Positions 55,333-64,000 of a stretch of 64,000 bases of DNA are shown here, in pieces. The translations under genes and the position numbers were made by a program. The stretch is from Lycocorax pyrrhopterus obiensis (Eukaryota; Chordata; Aves; Passeriformes; Paradisaeidae), in NCBI GenBank assembly GCA_014706295.1, contig JACSVZ010000025.1:1860001-1924000 (forward strand). The letters run 5' to 3'. Position 1 is the stretch's first letter, and each line of letters opens with the position of its first letter. Below the pieces are notes generated by a model. The model worked only from the letters and a program-made list of their open reading frames with translations. It searched no databases and was not told where the DNA came from.

Positions 55333-58300
55333 GTGAGTACTTTTAGGAATATCTCCTTTTGAATCTCTTGGGTACATCCCAAGGATTCCCAGAATCTGCA
55401 GTTGGATTTAGGAGAACAGCAGCCCTTCTTTGTTAGCCCCATGAGCTTATGTTCCTCAAACACTCAAACTAAAAGCCACTTGTCCTGTCGAGGTTCATTC
55501 ATCTTCAGAAAGGCACCTCTTCCTAGCCCTGGGTCTCTGTCCCTTCAAGTTAAACCCTCTTGGCTTATTGCACAGGAAACTTGTTCCAGTTTAGCCTCCC
55601 TATGAAGAACATTTTCTATGCACTAAAATGTCCCGGGCTTGTCAGGACATTGGCACCTCGGGAGAAGAGGAACAGAGAGTCTGCACAACTTCAAGACCTC
55701 CATTAGGTTTTCTACCTGGGGATTGTTTTGCTAACCTAAGAAGCTTCCCTCCTTCCTCAGGTCATCAGCAAGGTTTCTGCATGATGTGCATCATGGAAGC
55801 CCACGTTCGGAAGGTCCTGTATTCCTCAGCCAGTGCCATCCGGCCTAGGGCTGTCGTCAGGGACCTCAGATGTGAGAAATTTCAGGTGCTTCAGCAGGTT
55901 TTCTTTCCTTCTTTGAGGGGAGAACTACTAACTTCTTTCTCAGTCATAGGAGAATTTAAGCCTGACGTACCGGGAGATGCCTACGAGTTCTTACGGTGTA
56001 CTCTCAGTGCCATGCACAGAGCTTGTCTGAATGGAAGCAGCGAGTAAGCACAAGAAAATTCCCTTTTCAATGTTCCTGAATCTGTTGGACTCCTTGAAGT
56101 ACTCCCATCAAGGAAAACCTCCGCCCAGGGCTTTCTAAGCTAAACTCTTGGAGGAGGTAACTCTCTGCCTTGCCATTTATTTCCAGCTTGGACACCTCTT
56201 CCCAAGGAACTACCATCATCCATCGAATATTTCGGGGCATTCTGAGATCCAGAGGTATGTTTCCACAACTACCGCTCTTCTTGGCATTTTCTGTGCCCTT
56301 CTGTCTGCCTGTGACATGCAGCTGGTCCTGTGATGACTGGCGTGGGAGGACCCACGAGCGTAAACTGACACCAATTAACTTCCCTCAGCGTTTTGATTTT
56401 CCTTCCAGTCACATGCCTGAGCTGCCAAACAGTTTCTGATTTCTACATGGCCTTCCTGGATGTCCTTTTGAAAATCAAAGTAAGACATTTGCAATTGTGC
56501 TTTGAGAGGTCCCAAAGCCCCTGTTGCTTTACAGAGTCAAAGCATTTGTCTTAAAAACCTCTTTTGCGAGCACAAGGGATCTTGGTGGTGAGTAGGAAGT
56601 GGAATGGACAGCGTCCTTCTGCAGAGGCCGTGGCACTGGTCTGTCTGTGGTGCTGGGTTTAAGTTGAACAAGCAGCCTTATCCCCTCTGCACCCTTGACC
56701 TGCTCTCCTCCCCCTTCCCTTTGTCCTGCCTCAACACCCATCAGGCTCCCAGGCTGAGGGGCTGGATCAGTTCTCACTACTGATGCCCCTGCACACCATC
56801 AGTAGCTGAACTGAGTGGTGGTACTGAGAGGGAGCTCTAGATGGCCCAGGAACCCCTGGAACACAGGGAAATGTTCAGTATCACACCGTCTTTCTGTCTC
56901 CTTACAAACACTGCCTGTGGGGTCGTGGTGGGTCTCCTCAGCATCAGCTGCCTGGGTCTTCCTGTCAGCTCCTGGGAAATGTTTGGGTGAGGGCATTTCC
57001 CACAGCTTAGCAGCTCCTTTCTCACTCCTCCAGGGAGCTTCATCCCTCACCACAGCTCTGGAGGACTTTGTGACACCCAAGCAGCTGGATGGGAAAAAGT
57101 GCTTCAAATGTAGCAAGTAAGATTTTTTACCATATATGAACACCAGATTCTGCATGAGGGGCTGCTGAAATCGAGCATAATCGGTTTCTCAGAGAGGTTT
57201 AATGCACAACAATGAGATATGGCCTTTTTAAATATGGAATAGCGTTAAAGTTAGTGCCAGGGTGTGAGAAAGAAAAGGTTGTCTGGCCCTCTTGAGGCAA
57301 GATCAGGTGCATTTCAGCACTCAGCTCTGTGCTTGGGTTCAAGGTGTAAGATGACGGTTGCTACCTCCAAGAGGGTCACAATCCATCATGAGCCCAGGGT
57401 CCTCACGGTGTGTCTGGGAAGGGCTGATGAACAGACCAGCAGGAAGATCAGCCAGGTATGTATGCAACCAGAGTGCAACTTCCTCTTTGGAGCAGAAGAT
57501 TCCCCAGAGCACTGTGCTCTGTCACAAGCTGCTCATGTTGGGCTTTTCACGTTCCCTTCTGAGGAGAGGAGGCTTCCCATGGGAAGACCAGCCTGGACTC
57601 TGCTCTGGCAGAGCTGCTTTGGCAGGGAACAGTTTCCTCCCACCCAAACCATTACCTGCTGAAGGGTATTTCATGTGGTAGCTCAGGATCATTTCTGAGC
57701 CATCTTGGTTTCTCCATAGGTTGTGGAGTACCCCGAGTTCTTGGATCTTCGGCCATACATGTCTGACACAGCTGGAGAACCCCGCCTCTACTCCTTGTAT
57801 GCTGTTGTGGTGCACAGCGGTCACACCTGTTTTGAAGGACACTTTTTCTGCTACACAAAGGTGAAAAGCAACTTCCCTCCTGACAGGGAAAAATGTATGC
57901 TGGGAAGACAAACTTGGCAGTGTTACTGGCAGCCAAGGCTTTGGGGGAGTTCTTCCTTTGGGGCTAGATTGGACTTGTTTTGGTGTACTCTTGGTTTGGC
58001 AGTTTTCTGTGTAGAAACACTGCCCTTCCTCTCCAGAGATGGGTGCCTTCCTTTACAGGCGAGCAATGGGCAGTGGTACAAGATGAATGATGTGACTGTG
58101 GATAGTTGTGGCATCCACACAGTTCTGGGGCAGCAAGCCTATTTGCTGTTCTATGCCAGGTAATAACCAGGGTGATGTGTTCAGAATATGTTTCCTTTTC
58201 CTGGCTTTGCTCTTTGTCCTCTCACCCTCCTGAGTGTTTCTGCCGTAGGAGACAGTTCCTCCCTGCATCCTTCAATGCTGTCAATTCTGAACTGTCCCAC

Positions 58301-59432
58301 ACCGGTTCTTCTCTTCCCTTGCTGGGCTTTAGGCTGCTGCCCTGTGTAAGCTGCTCCTTGTCTGCTCTCTGAAGCTGGCTCATGCAGAGAAGAGGACTTA
58401 AAGGGGCCTCCAGGAAAGATGGGGAGGGGCTCCTTATCAGGGAATGTTGTGACAAGATGAGGGATAACAATTTCAAAGTGAAAGAGAGAAGATTTAGATT
58501 AGATATAAGGAAGAAATTCTTCCCTGTGAGGGTGGTGAGGCTCCAGCCCAGGTTGCCTAGAGCAGCTATGGCTGCTCCATCCCTGGAAGTGTCCAAGGCC
58601 AGGTTAGACAGGGCTTGGAGCAACCTGGGATAGCATAAGGTGTTCCTGCCCGTGGCTGGGGGTTGGAATGAGATGAGCTTTAAGGTTCCTTCCAGCCCAA
58701 CTCATTCTGTGATTCTGTGAAATGGAGGCTGTAGGAGTATAAAGACAAGGGCTCGCTATGACAGGGACAGACCTGGTAGGAAGACCCCAGGTGTCTGAAT
58801 TTCCTGTTGGTGACCTTGGTTCTCTGTCATAGAAACCTCTCAAAATAAAAGACTGAATCCCAGATGAGTCTGCAAGAAATGCCCTAAACAGAGGTCACTC
58901 TTTTTTTTTCAGGTGCTTGGATTTGCAAATGGAAGAAATGGCGGCTTCTTCATCATCCCGCTCCTTCCTCAGTCAGGGGGAAGCCAGGAGCGAGGCAGGT
59001 TCTGCAGGACCACAGGGTGTGCCTGGTAGGATTAAGGTGATGCACAGCCAGAGGAACAGTGCCAGGGAGAAGGAGAGGAGCAGGTCCCCGCAGCGGGGCA
59101 ATGAACGCCGCAGCTCGTTCATGAGCACCACCAACTGCAACAGCTCAACCGGGAGGAGGAGGAAGAGAACGAGTCTTCCAGGTCATGACAACACTCACAG
59201 GGATGCCACAGCTCCAGGGCCCTCCAACAGGAGCTGCCAGCATGCTCCAGCACACAGGGCTGCTTGGGAACAACCCCTGCCAAGAGAGAGAGAGAAGAGC
59301 AGGCCCTCAAAGCAGGGCGACGATCTCTGCAGACAGTTTGTGAAGAGCAGGGATGACCACCAGCCAGAAAGGAAAAGGAGGAAACACTCATTTGGCACCA
59401 ACAGACCCAAAGCAGAAGACCCGAAGCCGTAA
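55146..59432 (+). CDS. USP36/USP42-type ubiquitin-specific protease, 10 exons, 497 aa
   Basis: C19 cysteine protease related to USP36, USP42 and USP17. Exons: 55132-55332 (ATG at 55146), 55761-55871, 55944-56043, 56187-56254, 56409-56479, 57034-57116, 57344-57455, 57720-57860, 58059-58159 and 58913-59432. All junctions are GT-AG and in phase, with no internal stop. Visible motifs are the Cys box NLGSTCYLN (C35), [15 protein letters not shown], zinc Cys pairs C158/C161 and C202/C205, [12 protein letters not shown], the His box EGHFFCY (H285) and WYKMND (N301/D302). The family QEDAHEF box is GDAYEF here and the LKRF motif is LGRA. The basic C-tail (residues 325-497) has RSRSPQR and KRRKHS, suggesting nuclear localisation. 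The intact introns rule out a USP17-type retrocopy. An upstream exon and a different start are possible. Activity is uncertain. Confidence 0.88.
55761..55871 (+). CDS. USP-like exon 2
   Basis: Acceptor CTTCCTCAG. Encodes [19 protein letters not shown] and on to VVRDLR. The donor GTGAGA at 55872 is preferred, because it alone restores phase and family alignment with the next exon. Confidence 0.85.
55944..56043 (+). CDS. USP-like exon 3 (degenerate QEDAHEF box)
   Basis: Acceptor CTTTCTCAG, donor GTAAGC. Encodes [18 protein letters not shown] and on to RACLNGSS. The family Gln and Glu before DA are replaced. Confidence 0.85.
56187..56254 (+). CDS. USP-like exon 4
   Basis: Acceptor TTTATTTCCAG, donor GTATGT. 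Encodes [20 protein letters not shown] and SR, aligning with the QATTLVHQIFGGYLRSR block of USP36. Confidence 0.88.
56409..56479 (+). CDS. USP-like exon 5 (first zinc Cys pair)
   Basis: Acceptor TTTTCCTTCCAG, donor GTAAGA. Encodes [19 protein letters not shown] and LLKIK. Confidence 0.88.
57034..57116 (+). CDS. USP-like exon 6 (second zinc Cys pair)
   Basis: Acceptor CACTCCTCCAG, donor GTAAGA. Encodes [20 protein letters not shown] then KKCFKCS. Confidence 0.88.
57344..57455 (+). CDS. USP-like exon 7
   Basis: The acceptor is GGGTTCAAG, non-CAG. The donor is GTATGT. Encodes [20 protein letters not shown] and [17 protein letters not shown]. The usual SLKRF strand is changed to CLGRA. Confidence 0.83.
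57720..57860 (+). CDS. USP-like exon 8 (catalytic His)
   Basis: Acceptor TTTCTCCATAG, donor GTGAAA. Its 47 codons include [22 protein letters not shown] and EGHFFCY. Confidence 0.9.
58059..58159 (+). CDS. USP-like exon 9 (Asn/Asp box)
   Basis: Acceptor TTCCTTTACAG, donor GTAATA. Encodes [18 protein letters not shown] and QQAYLLFYA, the end of the catalytic fold. Confidence 0.9.
58382..58722 (+). mobile_element. CR1 LINE 3' fragment in the last USP-like intron
   Basis: Sense CR1 with GGAAAGATGGGGAGGGGCTC, TAAGGAAGAAATTCTTCCCT and CCATCCCTGGAAGTGTCCAA, ending in CATTCTGTGATTCTGTGA. Confidence 0.95.
58913..59432 (+). CDS. USP-like exon 10 (basic, SR-like tail)
   Basis: Acceptor TTTTTTTTTCAG; stop TAA at 59430-59432. 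Encodes residues 325-497, a hydrophilic tail with [20 protein letters not shown] and [16 protein letters not shown] begins on the last base of the stop codon. Confidence 0.85.
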
Positions 59433-59437
59433 TTAAA
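59432..59437 (+). terminator. ATTAAA overlapping the USP-like stop codon
   Basis: ATTAAA begins on the last base of the TAA. No AATAAA was noticed in the next 200 bases, so it may be the poly(A) signal or chance. Confidence 0.35.
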
Positions 59438-59589
59438 ACCTCTTCTTGGCCTTTCATGAATATTTTACAGGGTGTTTCCTTCTCTTTAGGTTTTGGGGCA
59501 ATTGGTGGAAACATGCAGTGAGGGATGTTGGTGTGATGGGATTTTGAAAGCTGTGCGCTTGCATGTGCCCACCTGGCAATTTCTTTTTT

Positions 59590-59892
59590 TTTAATATGAA
59601 GTTCAGTTCACTCAAAGGAACATGGACTGCATGAGCCAACAGTGACCAGGACTGAAACAGGCTGGACAGCTGGGCCCCAGGGTTGCTGCTCAGCAGCACC
59701 AAGTCCAGTGTGGAGCCAGGAACAAGCAGTGTCTCCCAGAATCAGCACTGGGACCTATCCTGTTTAACATTTTCCTTAACTAATGGTCTGGAAGCTGGGG
59801 CAGAGGGCACCCTCGGCAAGTTGGCAGATAACACCAGACTGGTGGTGCTTAGGCCAGGGGGTCATGCTGCCATCCCCAGGGACCTGGGCTGG
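59590..59892 (+). mobile_element. CR1 ORF2 fragment
   Basis: Translates piecemeal to CR1 reverse transcriptase blocks (ISTGTYPV, LGKLADNTRL) in sense orientation. It is truncated by LTR-like sequence at 59,893. Confidence 0.75.
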
Positions 59893-60200
59893 TGTCGTGG
59901 TTGGACACTGGCCAAACGCCAGGCACCCACGAAAGCCGCTCACTCGCTCTCCCCTGCCACAGCTGGGCAGAGGACACGAAAATTTAACAAAGAGGTTGTG
60001 AGTTAAGGACCAGGAGAAAACACTCCAAGGGCAAAACAGGCTCAACTTAGAGGTACAAAGTGAATTTATTACTACCAAAGTCAGAGGAGGACAATGAGAA
60101 GTAAAATAAGCCCTGAAAAACACCTGTTCTTCCACCAGCCCCTCCCTCCTTCCCACCAACAGTGCAGGGAGACAGGGCATGGGGGTTTTGTTCATCCCAT
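59893..60200 (+). mobile_element. ERV-L-type LTR fragment
   Basis: Begins TGTCGTGGTTGGACACTGGC and continues AAAGCCGCTCACTCGCTCTC and TAGAGGTACAAAGTGAATTT, resembling the U3 start of avian ERV-L LTRs. It is inserted into the preceding CR1 copy. The 3' boundary is unclear. Confidence 0.55.
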
Positions 60201-60279
60201 TCATCTTCCTTCTCAGGAATATGCAGCATCACATTCTTTCAGTCTCTAAGAGCCAGGATCCGCAAGGGAACCCCTACAT

Positions 60280-61470
60280 TACACTCACTGTTCCTACACC
60301 AACAGTGCCAGGACACAAAAGCTCTTGGCTTTCACCTGACAATGGTCAGCGCTCAAAAAACCACCACACAATGGCGCTGTGAACTTGCAAAAGAAGCCAA
60401 CTCTCCTTGCCTATGTCTAAACCACCAAAGGGCAGAAGCAAGTTGAAAACGTTACTGCTCTCAGATGAACTCTGTCAGGACAGAAAGATTTCACGGACCT
60501 TACCCTTCCAAGTACAAACTCTTATTTGCACCACACTCAAATGACATCACGAAATCCTTTTTGCTAATAATTATTTTCATTATCACAGAGTCCAGCTACA
60601 AACTCAAAAACATCCAGCAGAAACAGAGCTCACAAAAGTGAGAAAGCTGTTGCTGGCTATAACCTGAACTGACCGCACACCCTGGCATCTGCACTTTCCC
60701 TCTCAGCTCTAGGCACCATCACAATCCTTCCATCTCCCAGAGTCAGGAGCCGAACTGGATGGCACCAGGGACTGCTCACACGCTAAAGGTACCAGGACAA
60801 AAAGCTCACCAGCTTGGCTTTTGCATTCCCCTTGTAACGATTCAACAGCTCCAACAGACAGAACTGTATACCAGGAAAAGCAATTAAATTCACCAAGACC
60901 ACCCAATGTGTGGATCCAAGACTGGTTTCTTTGCTGAAGAGAGTAATTATGAGCCCCATCTCAAAAGAAATGAGATCCCCTCCTCCCAAGCGGCAAATAT
61001 CCAGGGACTGATCCTGTGCAAAGGTGCCAGAACACTGGTACTGGGTGTTACCTGCCCTGGGCACTGTACCAGCTGCACACCAGGACTGAGCTGCTTGCCT
61101 TGCTGAAAAGAAATGTACTGCCAGAAATTTCAGAACACCACCTCTGAAAGGTGGAAATGATTGGCCAAACTGAACCTTCCAGGACACCGCCTTCAAAATA
61201 TGGAAACCATCTCCGTAATCGTACAAGTTGAGGGAATGCTCCCACACCAAACATGCCAGGACAGAAAGTTGCTGCCACCCTTGACCTCCGCTGGGCAGCT
61301 TTTTATCTGCACCTGAAACACTGGGGCTGTGTGCTTTCCTTCCCATGGAAAAGCATTGCCACCCTTTCAGGAACTCGCCGACTGCAGGTTGGATACCACC
61401 TCCAGTATTGAATACATCCGAGAATTGCTCCTACACAGGAGCTGTCAGGACGAAAATGGCTCCCTGGAGT
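60280..61470. repeat. Diverged tandem repeat, unit about 190-240 bp
   Basis: The phrase CCAGGACA(C/A)AAAGCT or a close variant recurs near 60,305, 60,470, 60,790, 61,255 and 61,445, each preceded by CTCC(T/C)ACAC-like sequence and followed by hydrophobic-looking but non-coding sequence. Probably an old satellite or segmental repeat. Confidence 0.45.
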
Positions 61471-61599
61471 TCAGCTCCTCACAGTGTCTTATAATGTGAT
61501 CCACCGACCCTGGGACTGCATCTTGTGCTTCCCAAGGAAAGGCACTCTGGGTCACTGGGCCTTCAGTCCCGTTGCCCAGCTTTGCCTAGGCTACCATTG

Positions 61600-62310
61600 C
61601 TTTGCCTTCCCTTGCCCGCATCTCCCTTGCCTTCCACGCAGGCAAAACAAGGCAACTGAAGTGTGGACAATTCTGGGCAAGTCAAGGGAGATGCAGGGAA
61701 GGCAAGGCAAGAGCCGTGAGGGGAAAGCAGAGCAAGGCAAGGCAAGAGAATGCCCAGAAACTGTAGGCAAGGCTGAGGCAGAGGAAGGCCAGTCCAGTGA
61801 TGGGTGGGCTAGGAGAGAGGCCAGGGAGAGCTCGGCAAGGAAATGCCAGGCAGGAAAGGGGCAGCAAGTCAAGGGAGGGAATGGTTCTACAAAGCAATGC
61901 AAGGCAAGAACAGAGGGGTTGGACAGGCAAGGCAAGGCAAAGGAGAGGAAGGCAAGGCATGGCAAGGCCTGGGAGGAAAGGAGTACGCAGGTTAAGGCGG
62001 GGGGTGGGTGTGAAAGGCAGTTCGGGGGAAGGGAGGGGTAGGGAGGGCAAGGCAAGGCAAGGGGTGGGTTTGCAAGGCAAGACAAGGGATGGGGAGGCAA
62101 GGGAAAACAAGTCAAAGGAGAGGCCTGCGGGGCAAAGCAAGGCCAGGGAAAAAAAGCAGGGAAGTTGAGGTGGGGGATGAGTGGGCATGGCAAAGCAAGG
62201 CAACAGAGAGGTGGGAAGGGCACGGCAGGGACACAGATGTGTCCGTAAGGCAGTGCAAGGTGGGGGCTGACAGGCCAGGGCAGGTTAAAGGAGGAGCAGG
62301 CAAGGCAAGG
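61600..62310. repeat. (GGCAA)n pentamer-derived array
   Basis: AGGCAAGGCAAG words with GGGAGGG and TGGGTGGG variants over 650 bp, strongly purine-biased on +. A complementary CCTTGCC-rich arm at 61,595-61,640 precedes it, so the left edge can fold back. Confidence 0.9.
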
Positions 62311-62860
62311 CAAGGGTTAGGGTTTGGGATTAGGAGGTTACAGTTAGGGTAAGGTAAGGGTTATATTTAGAGTTATGTTTAGGGTGTTAGGGTCAGGTTA
62401 TGGTTAGTGTTAGGGTTCAATTTAGGGTTAGGAGTTAGGGTTAGTTAGGATTAGGTTTAGGGTTAGGAGTTAGGGTTAGGTAAGGGTTAGGTTAAGGTTC
62501 AGGTTTAGTATGATGGTTTGGATTAATGTTTAGATTTCGGTTTTGGCTGTAGGGACAAAGTTAGGGCTTGGGCTGTTGGCTGTTATTGCTTCTTAGTGTA
62601 GGGTTTGTATTTGGGGTTTACGGTTAATTTTTGGGCTTGTGCTTTGGCCGTTAGGGCTACCTAGTGTTAGTTTAGTATTTATGTTTTTTGGTTAAGCCTA
62701 GTGTCTAGAGTAAGGTTACATTCAGGGTTATTGTTTGATTATAGTTAGGGTTAGAGTTTGTGCTAGGGCTAGCCTAATGTTTAGGGCTAGGATTAGTTTT
62801 AGGGATAGGGTTAGGGTTATGTTTAGGATTAAGTGTTAGGGTTGGAGTTTGTTTTAACCC
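62310..62860 (+). repeat. Degenerate telomeric (TTAGGG) tract
   Basis: GGGTTAGGGTTTGGGATTAG and many TTAGGGTTAGG, TTTAGGGTTA and TTAGTGTTAGGG variants over 550 bp, with the G-rich strand on +. It fits an old subtelomeric or interstitial telomere repeat with the chromosome end to the right. Confidence 0.9.
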
Positions 62861-64000
62861 AAATATCCTGGAGTGCCCTTCCCTGAGTGGAAGAAGGCAC
62901 AGTAGGAAGTTACACACTGGCGTCTCAGGCTGGCCTAAGTTTCATCTCACATCACACCCAGAGCACATCAGAATAGTCTCCATGTCCAGCATCAGCCCAG
63001 GCACTCATCTGTGCAGCATCCAACAGCCAGAGACACCTCTCTCCTCTTTACTATCTCTTCTTTCTCAAACTTCAAGAGGTTTAGGATTCTTCCCAAACCT
63101 TCCCACGAGATCCTGTTTCTGCTCACAGGTGTAGGTGTTGCTGAGAAGGATTGTTCAGCAGACACATTTTGAACAGGATCCATCCAGGAGAGGTTATTTC
63201 CTGAATGGAAACGAAACTCCTTTATATAGGCTGGATTAGGGAGTCAGTGGCCAAACTGTTCCCTTCAGACCTTATTTTCTTTGGACCTTAAGCACACCCC
63301 ACATGAGACATCTGGCACAGAGTTTACAGGATACAGTTTGCTTTGGCAGTGGCCAGATTTTGGAGGCTCACAGTGTTTGAAAAGGATTTTATGAATTGAA
63401 GATCTCACTCTCTTCTGTAATGCTTCAAATTAAGGTTTCCACATATGCCTTTAATAGAGATTCACTAAGACATTTATCGAATGTTAAATCAACATCACTC
63501 AGTGAAACAGAACACCCTCACTGAGGATTAACAACCGTACAGTGCAGTCAGGGTACTGCAGCAGTTAAACCTCAAATACAACTTCAGTGTCACTATCAGT
63601 CTTTTAATTAAGATAATAATTGCCCTATTAATGCTAATTAAAAGAGTAATGCCTTCACACTGCTGTGGCACCGCTCACCCTAAGGTGCACAGAGCACCAG
63701 TTCCCATCTCCAGAGGGGCCCAGGTCAGTTCACAGGACAACCAGAGTTGCTCACTGTCCACTGCTCCAAATAAGCTCCCAGACAGGTGTGAGAGCAGTGT
63801 GATGTGGATCTCAGGAGAGTGAGGGGGGTGTGTGCAAAAAATGGATGTGTTCCTGGAAAATGCTGGGCAGGTTAGTTAATCCAAAGAGGTTTTCCCAGGT
63901 AAGCAGGGCAGAGCAGCAAGTCCTGGCCACTTCCCAGCTACAGAGACAACAAAGTAGGAAGGGATTGCTGCCCTAACCACAACACCTCCGTACACTCACA
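62861..64000. other. Unassigned sequence beyond the telomeric tract
   Basis: About 1.1 kb of mixed-composition sequence. I see no exon, transposon or simple repeat that I can name. Confidence 0.5.

Noticed and set aside
61484..62313. 185- and 240-residue frames on the two strands
   Set aside because: Both are translations of the GGCAA pentamer array.

Overview
This window is avian nuclear DNA, most likely from a songbird and from a GC-rich microchromosome near a chromosome end. Exons are short, GT-AG bounded and scattered between long introns. CR1 LINE 3' ends and avian-type LTRs are frequent, minisatellites fill most introns, and a degraded TTAGGG tract lies near the right edge. No bacterial, organellar, tRNA, rRNA or CRISPR feature was seen. 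All identifications come from reading translated exons against remembered vertebrate family sequences. No database search was run.

Left third (about 1-29,600, + strand): ten coding exons of PKNOX2 (PREP2), a TALE homeobox transcription factor. They join in phase into 479 residues with a complete homeodomain. Its introns hold a three-copy 180-bp tandem repeat, a 40-bp minisatellite, ATGG and GGATA microsatellites, CR1 fragments and two inverted copies of one LTR.

Middle third (about 31,010-44,540, - strand): FEZ1, a kinesin-1 cargo adaptor, with nine coding exons joining in phase into 400 residues. The last exon codes only 17 nt, and a CT microsatellite forms its polypyrimidine tract. The final intron contains an indel-free array of 79 ten-base repeats. 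The likely promoter at 44,407-44,535 has two perfect CRE palindromes and an NRF1-like site, beside a minisatellite that repeats the first-exon splice donor. PKNOX2 and FEZ1 are convergent, with 3' ends about 1.4 kb apart.

Right third (about 44,540-64,000): subtelomere-like sequence with CR1, a decayed ERV-L pol fragment, a second ten-base array, a CpG island and two further genes. On the - strand (48,196-51,537) five putative exons join in one reading frame into a Pro/Gln/Ala-rich protein that I cannot name. On the + strand (55,146-59,432) ten exons encode a 497-residue USP36/USP42-type deubiquitinase that keeps the catalytic Cys and His but has lost other family motifs. Beyond it lie CR1 and LTR debris, a diverged tandem repeat, a GGCAA array and the degenerate telomeric tract. 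PKNOX2 and FEZ1 keep the neighbour relationship known from other vertebrates. The two right-hand genes look like lineage-specific subtelomeric content.
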